NCBI GenBank assembly: GCA_044450785.1
Contig: JBIOJM010000164.1
Location: 1-20,725, forward strand
From: JBIOJM01 sp044450785
GTDB lineage: Bacteria; Planctomycetota; Planctomycetia; Isosphaerales; Isosphaeraceae
Length of the DNA: 20,725 bases
Direction: 5' to 3'
The position numbers were made by a program, and so were the translations under genes. This document shows, in pieces, positions 1 through 7,481 of the stretch; position 1 is the first letter of the stretch; the number at the start of each line of letters is the position of its first letter. Below the pieces are notes generated by a model that was not told the DNA's origin, did not search any database, and saw nothing but the letters and a program-made list of their open reading frames with translations.

Positions 1-231
1 CCCGGTGTCCGTCCCCGCGCCCCTCGCGTGCAGAGCAATCCGGCTCTCGGCCGCGTAGCGGACGACGTTGACCACGTCGTCCTCGTGGCGGGGGACGACC
101 ACTCCCAAGGGATCGATTTCGTAGAGGCTCGCATCGTGGGCGTACGGTGCACGATCCAGGGGCTCGAAGTAGAGCTCCCCGTCGACAACGCCCCGCAAAT
201 CGTCATAAATTCGAGCGCGGCGCTCGTCCAC
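1..231 (-). CDS. FAD-binding oxidoreductase (glycolate oxidase / D-lactate dehydrogenase type), N-terminal part only
   Basis: The frame is open from a GTG at 231 to the window edge (77 residues). The translation reads like the start of the FAD_binding_4 (PCMH) fold: a short helix (RARIYDDLRGVV), then the pattern APYAHDASLYEIDPLGVVVP, then RHEDDVVNVVRYAAE and the flavin-pyrophosphate loop HARGAGTDTG. In this family that segment precedes the FAD-binding core, and many planctomycete members continue into a C-terminal Fe-S domain of the GlpC type, giving proteins of about 950 residues. Which type this is cannot be seen here. The GTG was chosen because the frame has a stop 12 bases upstream of it, and a GAGG lies about 10 bases before the start. 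It probably oxidises a 2-hydroxy acid in the cytoplasm or at the membrane (family inference). Confidence 0.72.
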   Translation of the reverse strand, partial: MDERRARIYDDLRGVVDGELYFEPLDRAPYAHDASLYEIDPLGVVVPRHEDDVVNVVRYAAESRIALHARGAGTDTG

Positions 232-297
232 GGCTGTGGCAGCACCTCATGTAGGTCAGGCTTTCCAGCCCGACGCCTGAGTATTCAGGACGACCGA

Positions 298-786
298 TCA
301 CTCTGCCCTCGCCCCACGCTCTCGTAACTGCCGGGCGCGGATCCGCTCCTGCCGGTATCGCTCGCCCAGGGCCAGGTCGAAAGGCTGGTATCGGCCGCCG
401 GGATTGGACCCCACTCCCCGCAACTGCGAGAGACACCGATAGCAGATCGTGACGTTGGGCACCCTGTAATACAAGAAGAAATCGAGCAGCATCGACACCA
501 CGAGGACGAGATAGGCGTGAATCGGCATTTCATAATACCAGAAGACGGTGCTGACGCCGAATCCCACCACCACGATGAACAAGCCCAGTCCCTGGGGAAA
601 GTCTTTCTGCATATAAAGATCGGTTGTAAGGCACCACGGGCAGGATTGCACCTGAAGACGCACGATCGCCTCGGGATGGAGCGGCCGCGCCTGGCCGCAT
701 TGCCGGCATGCGGCGCGGGTCGCCTGCTCGAGCGGCGAACAATGACCGACGGCGCCGCAGCTCGGACACGAAAACGTCAGCTCCAT
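298..786 (-). CDS. Zinc-ribbon membrane protein of unknown function
   Basis: 162 residues. The N-terminus holds a zinc-ribbon-like pair, CPSC (about residues 8-11) and CRQC (about 27-30). A second pair, CPWC and CYRC, is separated by two hydrophobic segments (roughly residues 67-85 and 90-108), so the second ribbon would form when the hairpin returns to the same side. The tail is highly charged (Arg/Glu). A GTGAGG sits five bases before the ATG. It lies on the same strand as the FAD oxidase, 66 bases away, and may be cotranscribed with it. No named family was recognised; membrane-tethered zinc ribbons of this kind are common and uncharacterised in planctomycetes. Confidence 0.72.
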   Translation of the reverse strand: MELTFSCPSCGAVGHCSPLEQATRAACRQCGQARPLHPEAIVRLQVQSCPWCLTTDLYMQKDFPQGLGLFIVVVGFGVSTVFWYYEMPIHAYLVLVVSMLLDFFLYYRVPNVTICYRCLSQLRGVGSNPGGRYQPFDLALGERYRQERIRARQLRERGARAE

Positions 787-977
787 GGCGCCTCACTCGC
801 TAGAGGGGACCTCCGACCGACGGACCCTGGTCCGATGTCATCGCGCGCTGGACCACGGGCCTGATTGTAATCGATCCATCCGGCGGGTAAAGGAGGAGCC
901 CGGACAAAAGTCCAAATCCGCTCGTGACGGAAATTAAAGTCTTCGTTGGAGTACCGTCCGATCAATCATGCCGGTTC

Positions 978-1754
978 CTAGAGGCCGACCCCCTCGCGGC
1001 CCGTCAGGATGAGCGACGTGAGCTCGCCGAACAGGACGAAGATCATCGTGATGTAAAGGATCCCCGTCGCCGACTGGGTCGAGCGGATCTCCGCGGTCTT
1101 CCAGGTCAGATAGGTCGAGATCCCGGCAGCCACGAATCCCATGCCCCAACGGACGGCCAGGAAGATCAGGGCGCCCGGATCGATCGGCCTGGCGCCGGCG
1201 CCGAGTAAGCGGGCCTGTACGGCCCACAGCTCGATCGCGGCGAGGATGCATCGCGTGCCCAAGCCCCATGCCAAGAGGGCGACCACTCGCTTCAAAGGGT
1301 CGATCGTCATGGCCGGTGCCGTCAGGTAATAATGACCGAGCAGCATCGCGGTCAGCGTGGCTCCCAGGAGGAACCCCGACGTGAGCCGGCTGGACGCGTC
1401 GAGCGACCACAAGCCGGCACTGGGCGGCCGCCCGGACGCGGCCGCCATCCAGGCGGCCGCGGCGAGGACGGCGAGACCGGCCGTGGCGAGGCCGAATCTG
1501 GGCAGGCCCAATCCCCACGCCACCGCTGACAGGTACGCCGAGATCGCGGCGGTCACAATCACTCCGAGGGCCCAGGTCTGGCCTCCCGCACGCGCCTGAT
1601 CAAGCGCGGCCAAGACCAGCAAGCCAAGGATCACCTGGGCCTGAGTTCGGAAGAAGGCGAGAGGCACGGCCCTCCAGGAGATCATCAGAATCAAGACCGC
1701 CAGGCCAAACGCCAATCGAATCGAGAAGTCAGCCAGCATTGGTGCAGCGGTCAT
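978..1754 (-). CDS. Polytopic integral membrane protein, unknown function
   Basis: 258 residues from the ATG at 1754. The frame extends upstream to 1841, but that extension is polar and unlike a membrane protein. The chosen ATG has a GAGG about ten bases upstream and is followed almost at once by hydrophobic sequence. About eight hydrophobic segments are visible, beginning with IRLAFGLAVLILMI, and there is a conserved-looking loop HYYLTAPAMTIDPLKR between predicted segments 5 and 6. No catalytic or transport motif was recognised. It lies upstream of the zinc-ribbon gene on the same strand, with about 190 bases between them that contain no credible gene. The coding frame is convincing but no function can be given. 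Confidence 0.75.
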   Translation of the reverse strand: MTAAPMLADFSIRLAFGLAVLILMISWRAVPLAFFRTQAQVILGLLVLAALDQARAGGQTWALGVIVTAAISAYLSAVAWGLGLPRFGLATAGLAVLAAAAWMAAASGRPPSAGLWSLDASSRLTSGFLLGATLTAMLLGHYYLTAPAMTIDPLKRVVALLAWGLGTRCILAAIELWAVQARLLGAGARPIDPGALIFLAVRWGMGFVAAGISTYLTWKTAEIRSTQSATGILYITMIFVLFGELTSLILTGREGVGL

Positions 1755-1874
1755 CAAGACGGCCCTCGTCGTCTTCGAGGTTTTGCGGTCAGGCCGGTGC
1801 CAGCCCTCAGGCCCCAGGCCGATGGCCATCTTGACACGCAATCACGCTCACCGGCAACAAGAGAAACCGCTCCC

Positions 1875-1904
1875 TTGGCTTTTCCAGTGTCTTGGATGTA
1901 GCAT
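1875..1904 (+). promoter_or_regulatory. Possible sigma-70-type promoter for the TlpA-like pair
   Basis: TTGGCT (1875-1880) and TAGCAT (1899-1904) are separated by 18 bases and lie about 50 bases before the ATG at 1953. Each box matches the consensus only in part, so this is a weak, position-based guess. Confidence 0.22.
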
Positions 1905-1952
1905 AGACGACTCGGAAAGGCCAAAGATCCTTCTTCGTCCGAGGAGCCAGTG

Positions 1953-3053
1953 ATGAACAAGATCGTGAGAGGCACATGGGTCGTGGCGGTGCTGGGCGGG
2001 TGGATTCTCTCAGCCGGAACCGCGCGGGCCGCCGACGGGCCGGCTGAAGCGATCCTCAAGGAGCTTGATGCCGCCAAGGCGCCGTCGTTCGACGCGACGA
2101 AACGATCGGATCAAGCCTACATTCAAGACTACCTCTCCAAGCGTCAGGCGGCGATGGAGAAACGATCCGGGTTGATCCTCGACCTGTACAAGGCCGCTCC
2201 AGACCACGAGAAAGTCCCCACGCTCATGGCGGAGCGTTGGATGAACAATGCCAACGGTCCGAAAGCCGGCGAGCTGACGAAAGAGATCGACGATGTCCTC
2301 GCTCATTGCAAGAACGAGAAGCTCAAGCTCGACGGGACATTCATCAAGGCCCGCGTGGTGCTCATGACCAGCATGCGAAGCGGTTCTCCCGATCTCTCGG
2401 GCGTCGAGCAGTTCCTCAAGCTGGCCCCCAAGGATCCCCGCGGCGTGCAATTGCTTTACACGGCCGCCAACGTCACCAAGGATATCAAGGCCAAGACCGC
2501 GCTGGAGGATCGAATCATCAAGGATTTCCCTGATACGATGTTCGGTGGAATGATCCAGGGAGCTCGCCGCCAGCGCGACGCGGTCGGCAAGCCGTTCGAC
2601 CTGGAATTCACCGACGCCGTCAAGGGATCGACGGTCTCGATCAAGGGCCTCAAGGGAAAAGTGGTGGTTCTCGATTTCTGGGCAACGTGGTGTGGGCCCT
2701 GCGTCGCCGAGATGCCCAAGATGAAGGAGCTCTACGCCAAGTACCGCGACCAAGGGGTCGAGTTCATCGGCGTCAGCCTCGACCAGGCCAAGGAGCAGGG
2801 CGGTCTCGACAAGCTCAAGGCGTTCGTCAAGGACAAGGAGATCGCCTGGCCGCAGTACTACCAGGGGAACTACTGGGACAGCGAGTTTTCGAAGTCGTGG
2901 GGGATCAACTCGATCCCCTGCGTGTTCGTGGTCGATGCCGACGGCAAGCTGTATTCCGTCGAAGCCCGTGGCAAGCTGGAGGAGATCCTCCCCGAACTGC
3001 TCAAGAAGAAGGGCACCCCGGCCGGCGTGGGTGCCGGGGCCGGCGGCGAGTGA
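1953..3053 (+). CDS. Secreted TlpA-like thioredoxin-fold protein (first tandem copy)
   Basis: 366 residues. The ATG at 1953 is preferred over the GTG just before it because GAGGAG sits six bases upstream. A Sec signal peptide is visible (hydrophobic core VVAVLGGWIL, likely cleavage after AGTARA, about residue 26). A helical region of about 180 residues with TPR-like character follows. The C-terminus is a TlpA/ResA thioredoxin domain: VVVLDFWATWCGPCVAEMPK has the redox pair at Cys247 and Cys250, then FIGVSLDQ, then the cis-proline site in SIPCVFVVDADG. The family reduces or exchanges disulfides outside the cytoplasm. The Cys directly after the predicted cis-Pro replaces the usual Thr. The tail is Gly/Ala-rich. 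It is followed after 43 bases by a close paralogue, so both are probably in one operon. The substrate is unknown. Confidence 0.88.
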   Translation: MNKIVRGTWVVAVLGGWILSAGTARAADGPAEAILKELDAAKAPSFDATKRSDQAYIQDYLSKRQAAMEKRSGLILDLYKAAPDHEKVPTLMAERWMNNANGPKAGELTKEIDDVLAHCKNEKLKLDGTFIKARVVLMTSMRSGSPDLSGVEQFLKLAPKDPRGVQLLYTAANVTKDIKAKTALEDRIIKDFPDTMFGGMIQGARRQRDAVGKPFDLEFTDAVKGSTVSIKGLKGKVVVLDFWATWCGPCVAEMPKMKELYAKYRDQGVEFIGVSLDQAKEQGGLDKLKAFVKDKEIAWPQYYQGNYWDSEFSKSWGINSIPCVFVVDADGKLYSVEARGKLEEILPELLKKKGTPAGVGAGAGGE

Positions 3054-3096
3054 AGTTGTGTTCAAACGACTGAAAATCAACCAAGTGAGGTGCACG

Positions 3097-4200
3097 ATGA
3101 TGAGAGTCGTTGGTGTGGCTGTCGTGCTCGGGGGATGGCTCGTCTCCTCCTCGGCGGCGCTGGGCGCCGACCGCACGGCTGACAAGGTCCTCAAAGAGAT
3201 CGACGCGGTCAAGATCCCGACGGTCGACTCGAACAAGAAAGACAACCGGACGTACGTCCGCGATATCCAGATCAAGGGCCGTGAGGCCGCCCAGAAACGG
3301 GCCAGGCTGATCGGGGAACTGTACAAGCTCGCTCCCGACCACAAGCGCATTTCCGCTCTGTTGGAGGAGAGGTGGAAGACCCTCGGCACCCACCCCGAGA
3401 AAGGGAGGTACGACGAGCTGATCAGAGAGCTCGATAAGGTCATCGCCCAAACAAAGAACAAGAAACTCAAGATCGAAGCGAGCTACACCAAGGCTCAGCT
3501 CAAGCTCAACCCGGTGAGCTCGAAGCACGCCGCCGACCCATCGGGAGTCGAGGAGTTCGTCAAGCTCGCTCCCAAGGACCCCCGCGCCTCCGGACTGCTG
3601 GGGACCGCCGTGAGCGTGACTCACGACGAGAAGAAAAAGGCCGCCCTGCTCGAACGACTCACGACGGACTTCCCGGATTCCGATCTTGTCGGAATGCTGC
3701 AGGGGCCCCACAGCAAGACGGAATCGATCGGCAAGCCGTTTCACCTGGAGTTCACGAACGCCACCGACGGATCCACCGTCTCGATGAAGGACCTCAGGGG
3801 CAAGGTCGTCGTCATCGACTTCTGGGCAACCTGGTGCGGCCCTTGCGTGGCCGAGATGCCCAAGATGAAGGCGCTCTACGCCAAGTACCGCGAGAAAGGA
3901 GTCGAGTTCATCGGCGTCAGCCTGGATCAGCCGAAGGAAAAGGGAGGTCTAGACAGCTTGAAGAAGTTCGTCAAGGACAAGGGAATCGAATGGCCGCAGT
4001 ACTACCAGGGGAACTACTGGGACAGCGAGTTCTCGAAGTCCTGGGGGATCAACTCGATTCCCTGCGTGTTCGTGGTCGACGCCGACGGCAAGCTTTACTC
4101 GGTTGAAGCTCGCGGCAAGCTGGAGAAGATGATCCCTGAACTGCTCGAGAAGAAGACCAAGGTCGCTACTGCCGGCGCAGCCGGAGCCGGCGGCAAGTAA
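3097..4200 (+). CDS. Secreted TlpA-like thioredoxin-fold protein (second tandem copy)
   Basis: 367 residues. The start is one of two adjacent ATGs (3097/3100) with GTGAGG six bases upstream of the first. The signal peptide core is VVGVAVVLGGWLV with probable cleavage near SSAALGA. The layout matches the upstream paralogue, and the redox cysteines again fall at 247 and 250 of a WCGPC motif. The thioredoxin half is nearly the same as copy one: at the DNA level 2847-2887 and 3991-4031 are identical over 41 bases. The helical N-terminal half has diverged strongly, with different charge and wording. The SIPC cis-Pro site is conserved. The tail is again Gly/Ala-rich (AGAAGAGG). A strong hairpin 37 bases after the stop probably ends the operon. 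An extracytoplasmic thiol-disulfide role is inferred from the family. Confidence 0.88.
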   Translation: MMRVVGVAVVLGGWLVSSSAALGADRTADKVLKEIDAVKIPTVDSNKKDNRTYVRDIQIKGREAAQKRARLIGELYKLAPDHKRISALLEERWKTLGTHPEKGRYDELIRELDKVIAQTKNKKLKIEASYTKAQLKLNPVSSKHAADPSGVEEFVKLAPKDPRASGLLGTAVSVTHDEKKKAALLERLTTDFPDSDLVGMLQGPHSKTESIGKPFHLEFTNATDGSTVSMKDLRGKVVVIDFWATWCGPCVAEMPKMKALYAKYREKGVEFIGVSLDQPKEKGGLDSLKKFVKDKGIEWPQYYQGNYWDSEFSKSWGINSIPCVFVVDADGKLYSVEARGKLEKMIPELLEKKTKVATAGAAGAGGK

Positions 4201-4236
4201 AATGACGGGCGAATGACCGACTCGCCAGAAGCCTGG

Positions 4237-4266
4237 CCGATCCCCATCGTTATTGATGGGGATCGG
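4237..4266. terminator. Hairpin after the TlpA-like operon
   Basis: A perfect 12-bp inverted repeat (CCGATCCCCATC / GATGGGGATCGG) encloses a six-base loop, GTTATT. It lies between the end of the plus-strand TlpA pair and the end of the minus-strand folE, so it can serve both converging transcripts. A T-tract is poor on both sides. Confidence 0.6.
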
Positions 4267-4322
4267 TTGTGGGCGTAGGTTGATGTGCGCCCGGGACGTA
4301 CGGCTTGCCCCCGGATTCGGGC

Positions 4323-4886
4323 TCAGCTCCGCGAGCCGAAGATCAAGGACATCACCTCCGAACGGGTGGCGAGGCGCTCCTTGAATACGCCTCTCATCGC
4401 GCTGGTGACGAAGGTGCTGTCGGGCTTGTTGACGCCGCGGATCGTCATGCAACTGTGACTGGCCTCGATCACGACCGCGACCCCCTTGGCATCAAGCTCT
4501 TTCATCAACAAGTCAGCCAGTTCCTCGGTCAGCCGTTCCTGCATCTGGGGCCGCTTGGCGAGCACGTCGATCACGCGCGGGATTTTCGAAAGGCCGATCA
4601 CCTTGCCGTTGGGAATGTAAGCGACGTGGGCCTGCCCAACGACCGGGAGCAGGTGGTGCTCGCAAAAACTGACGAGCCGGATGTCCTTGATCAGGACCAT
4701 TTCGTCGTATTTTTGCGGGAACAGTTTTCTGAGATGGCCGCGGGGATCCTGGTGCAAGCCGTCGAAGACCTCCGCATACATGCGGGCGACGCGGTCTGGG
4801 GTCTCGAGCAGCCCCTCGCGGTCGGGATCTTCGCCCACGGCCAGGAGGATCTCGCGAACCGCGCGGCGGATCCGATCCAGGTCCAT
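4323..4886 (-). CDS. folE: GTP cyclohydrolase I
   Basis: 187 residues from the ATG at 4886. It converts GTP to 7,8-dihydroneopterin triphosphate, the first step of folate synthesis and also the entry to queuosine precursors; it is a cytoplasmic homodecamer. Visible signatures are GEDPDREGLLETPDRVARMY, the zinc ligands in SFCEHHLLPV (Cys75, His78) and EASHSCMTIRGV (Cys146, with the catalytic-region His144), plus IGLSKIPRV and KRPQMQERLT. The frame extends to an ATG at 4985, adding 33 polar Gly/Pro/Ser-rich residues. I prefer 4886 because AAGGAG lies just before it, none precedes 4985, and the shorter form begins where the Bacillus-type enzyme begins. The truncated LON-domain gene lies upstream on the same strand. 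Family assignment is very sure, the start less so. Confidence 0.93.
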   Translation of the reverse strand: MDLDRIRRAVREILLAVGEDPDREGLLETPDRVARMYAEVFDGLHQDPRGHLRKLFPQKYDEMVLIKDIRLVSFCEHHLLPVVGQAHVAYIPNGKVIGLSKIPRVIDVLAKRPQMQERLTEELADLLMKELDAKGVAVVIEASHSCMTIRGVNKPDSTFVTSAMRGVFKERLATRSEVMSLIFGSRS

Positions 4887-5087
4887 CGACGAGCTCCTTC
4901 CGGCCGGCGCGGACTCGTCCGTCTCATCGCCGCCGGGACCGGCAGGACCATTCAGCCCGTCGTTGTTGAGCACCGTCTGTTTCATTGGTAAACTGGATGT
5001 AAGTCACTAATTAACTTCGACTTCCGAAGAAAACCGAAGACATTGTATGTCGTGGTTCCTCAAAAATCAAGCGAACCTTCGCTCTCG

Positions 5088-5576
5088 TCAATTCACGCTG
5101 AACGGCGGCGGGAAGGCACCCTTCGACTCCTGCTGCCCGGCGTTCTGGTGCAGGATCATGAGCAAGCTCTCGACCCGGCGGCCGACGTGGGGCTCGGAAA
5201 GCAGCGCCTGTTTCACCGACGATGGAAGACCAAGGACATGGGCGATGATGTCGCTCAATACCCCGAGGGGCAGCGCCGAATCGAGCAGCGTCGACAGAAT
5301 CTGATCGAAGCCCTGGCGTTTCTCCCGGCGCCGTTGTCGACGGCGACGGCGCTCCTCACGCGTCGACGGGTCCTCATCGAGGACCTGGCGTTTCTCGACC
5401 AAAGCGCGAAACAGACCGATCAGCTCGCTCCGCCCTGGCTCGAGCGGTTGGTCGGATTCCTGATCCTCGAGGATCTCCGCCTCAGCGATCCGGTGCAGCT
5501 TCGCGCTCGGCTTTTCTCTCTTCAAGCGAACCCGCTTCAACCCGAGCAAGACTGGGTGAACTCGGTTGTGACGACA
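5088..5576 (-). pseudogene. LON substrate-binding-domain protein, N-terminal part missing
   Basis: The frame is open from a stop at 5577-5579 down to 5088. The only plausible start is a TTG at 5549 without a good ribosome site. The text matches the second half of stand-alone LON N-terminal (PF02190) proteins: LLGLKRVRL, then AEAEILED, then LIGLFRALVEKR, a basic stretch rich in Arg, then LPLGVLSDIIAHVLGLP and VGRRVESLLMIL. The C-terminus, FPPPFSVN, resembles the end of planctomycete family members. The first roughly 80 residues of the fold (normally carrying an FPLPNLVLFP-like strand) are absent in all three frames up to the nth start. This looks like a 5' deletion, or a reduced gene that is still translated from TTG. 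It lies upstream of folE on the same strand. Confidence 0.62.
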
Positions 5577-5701
5577 TCACCGACGTGAGACATTGTAGAT
5601 CGTCTCGACACGCCGGCAAGCCGCGCCGGCGCGGGGCGTCGACGATTGCGCACGGCCTGCCTGCGGCTTTCCGGCGGAACCATTCGTGAGGGGAACGGCG
5701 A

Positions 5702-6370
5702 ATGTCTAAAGCCAAGCGCTTCAGCAAGGACCTCATGACCCAGGCCCGCCAGGTGTGCGGCGCGCTCAAGCGTACCTACCCCGAAGCCACGTGTGCACTG
5801 ACTCACACCGATCCCTATCAACTTCTGGTTGCGACTATCCTCTCGGCACAATGCACGGATGTGAGAGTCAACCTGGTGACGCCGGAACTGTTCCGCCGGT
5901 ATCCGGACGCCGCCAGCCTCGCGCGGGCGGCCCCCGACGAGCTCGAGGAATTGATTCGATCAACCGGGTTCTTTCGCGCCAAAACGCGAAACCTGCTGGC
6001 GATGGCCAACCAGGTGGTCGAGCGGCACGACGGGAGAATCCCGCGCGATCTGGACGCCCTGACCGCGCTGGGAGGCGTGGGCCGCAAGACGGCGAACGTC
6101 GTCCTCGGGACCGCGTACGGGATCGCGCACGGAATCGTGGTCGATACGCACGTCAAGCGGCTCGCTCGAAGGTTGGGACTAACATCCCGCGGCACGCCCG
6201 AGCAAATCGAACGTGATCTCATGCAGGTGATTCCCCGCAGGCAGTGGGTCGATCTGAGCCATCGCCTGATCCAGCACGGCCGGCGCGTCTGCGTTGCTCG
6301 CCGCCCCCGATGTGACGCATGCGCCCTCGCATCGATCTGCCCCAAGGTCGGCGTCGCCAAAAAAGGATGA
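5702..6370 (+). CDS. nth: Endonuclease III (DNA glycosylase / AP lyase)
   Basis: 222 residues, the usual size. It removes oxidised pyrimidines from DNA and cleaves at the resulting abasic site. The helix-hairpin-helix LGGVGRKTANVVL carries the catalytic Lys129, followed by the catalytic Asp148 in VVDTHVKR. The 4Fe-4S cluster loop is complete (Cys197-x6-Cys204-x2-Cys207-x5-Cys213). ATILSAQCTD and STGFFRAKTRNL are also typical. GAGGGG precedes the ATG by about eight bases. It is divergent from the truncated LON gene. The stop codon is the TGA inside the first GGATGA unit of the downstream heptad repeat. Confidence 0.96.
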   Translation: MSKAKRFSKDLMTQARQVCGALKRTYPEATCALTHTDPYQLLVATILSAQCTDVRVNLVTPELFRRYPDAASLARAAPDELEELIRSTGFFRAKTRNLLAMANQVVERHDGRIPRDLDALTALGGVGRKTANVVLGTAYGIAHGIVVDTHVKRLARRLGLTSRGTPEQIERDLMQVIPRRQWVDLSHRLIQHGRRVCVARRPRCDACALASICPKVGVAKKG

Positions 6371-6380
6371 AGGACTCTGG

Positions 6381-6480
6381 AAGGATGAAGGATGAAGGAT
6401 GAAGGATGAATAAGACAACGGCTCGCGGTCGCATTCATCGTTTTTTCCGACTCATCCTTCATCCTTCATCCTTCATCCTT
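6381..6480. repeat. Heptad (AAGGATG)n inverted repeat after nth, terminator-like
   Basis: Four tandem GGATGAA-type heptads (6381-6409) are mirrored by four complementary heptads (6452-6480). This gives a perfect 29-bp inverted repeat around a 42-base loop. A further degenerate unit overlaps the nth stop (6364-6372). A six-T run sits in the loop (6441-6446). A related copy follows queG. It can act as a terminator or mRNA 3'-end stabiliser between nth and metF. Confidence 0.85.
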
Positions 6481-6568
6481 TCTTGAGGAGAGGCTCTCGG
6501 GTATTGTGGAGGGGTGAACCGTCGATGACTAGGCCGGCTGCCTGGTCGGGGGAGAATCGTCAACGATC

Positions 6569-7462
6569 ATGCACATTCAAGACATTTTCAAAGCGCGCTC
6601 CACCACATTCAGCTTCGAGTTCTTTCCGCCCAAGACCGACAAGGCCTCGACCGAGCTCTTCGAGACGATCGCCCAGCTCCAGGCGCTGCAACCCTCTTTT
6701 GTATCAGTGACTTACGGCGCTGGAGGCTCAACGCGAGAACGAACCCATGAGCTGGTCGTCCGGATCCAGCGTGAAACCAGGCTGACGGCCGTCTCGCACC
6801 TGACCTGCGTCTGCCACAGCCAGGCCGAGATCGCCGCGATCCTCGATCGGTACGCCAGATCCGAGATCGAGAACATCCTCGCACTCGGTGGCGATCCCCC
6901 GCAGACGCTCGCGGGCTACGTTCGGTCAAGTGATGCGTTCCAGCACGCCGATCAGCTCGTTCGCTTCATCCGTTCGCACCAGGGGGTTCCCGACTCACGA
7001 GGGTTCGGGATCGGGGTCGCCGGTTTTCCCGAGGGGCATCCCGGCACTCCCAACCGGCTGAAGGAGATGGAGTATCTCAAGCAGAAGGTGGATGCCGGCG
7101 CCGACTACATTTGCACCCAGCTCTTCTTCAGCAACGCCGACTTTTACGATTTCCGCGAACGGTGTGAGCTGGCCGGCATCCGGGTGCCGATCATCGCGGG
7201 GATCATGCCGATCACGTCGAAGGAAAACCTGGCAAGGATGGCCGAGCTCGCCTTGGGCGCGCGGTTCCCGGCCCGGCTGCTCCGCGCCATCGGTCGTTGC
7301 GACGACGACACGAAGGCGGTTTCCAAGGTCGGAATCCACTGGGCCACCGAGCAATGCCGCGACCTGCTCGACAATCAGGTGCGGGGCATCCATTTCTACA
7401 CCCTCAACCGCTCGGATGCGACGCGCCAGATCTATGAGAACCTGGGCCTCACCCGACACTAG
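6569..7462 (+). CDS. metF: 5,10-methylenetetrahydrofolate reductase
   Basis: 297 residues. This FAD enzyme reduces methylene-THF to methyl-THF, the methyl donor for methionine synthesis. FSFEFFPPKT places the catalytic Glu at 17, and LALGGDPPQ holds the flavin-contacting Asp109, both at the spacing of E. coli MetF. VTYGAGGSTR, GVAGFPEGHP, KVDAGADYICTQLFF and PIIAGIMPI are family landmarks. The C-terminal IHFYTLNRSDATRQIYENLGL is also typical. The ATG at 6569 lacks a close ribosome site; GGGGGAG is about 15 bases upstream, and no better in-frame start was seen. No SAM or cobalamin riboswitch is recognisable in the short leader. The next gene, queG, starts 19 bases after the stop, implying cotranscription. 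Confidence 0.95.
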   Translation: MHIQDIFKARSTTFSFEFFPPKTDKASTELFETIAQLQALQPSFVSVTYGAGGSTRERTHELVVRIQRETRLTAVSHLTCVCHSQAEIAAILDRYARSEIENILALGGDPPQTLAGYVRSSDAFQHADQLVRFIRSHQGVPDSRGFGIGVAGFPEGHPGTPNRLKEMEYLKQKVDAGADYICTQLFFSNADFYDFRERCELAGIRVPIIAGIMPITSKENLARMAELALGARFPARLLRAIGRCDDDTKAVSKVGIHWATEQCRDLLDNQVRGIHFYTLNRSDATRQIYENLGLTRH

Positions 7463-7481
7463 CCAAGTGCCCCGAGGAACG

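Noticed and set aside
28..327. Plus-strand open frame of 99 codons
   Set aside because: It is antisense to a clear FAD-oxidase N-terminus and has no recognisable domain.
777..965. Minus-strand open frame of 62 codons from TTG
   Set aside because: It has a rare start, no clear ribosome site, overlaps the zinc-ribbon start and has no recognisable sequence.
4305..4991. Plus-strand open frame of 228 codons across folE
   Set aside because: The opposite strand encodes an unmistakable GTP cyclohydrolase I; this is the usual high-GC antisense frame.
6381..6480. Possible CRISPR-like array
   Set aside because: The units are seven bases with no spacers and are arranged as an inverted repeat; no cas genes lie nearby.
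6483..6568. SAM or cobalamin riboswitch before metF
   Set aside because: The leader is under 90 bases after the repeat and lacks any recognisable conserved core.
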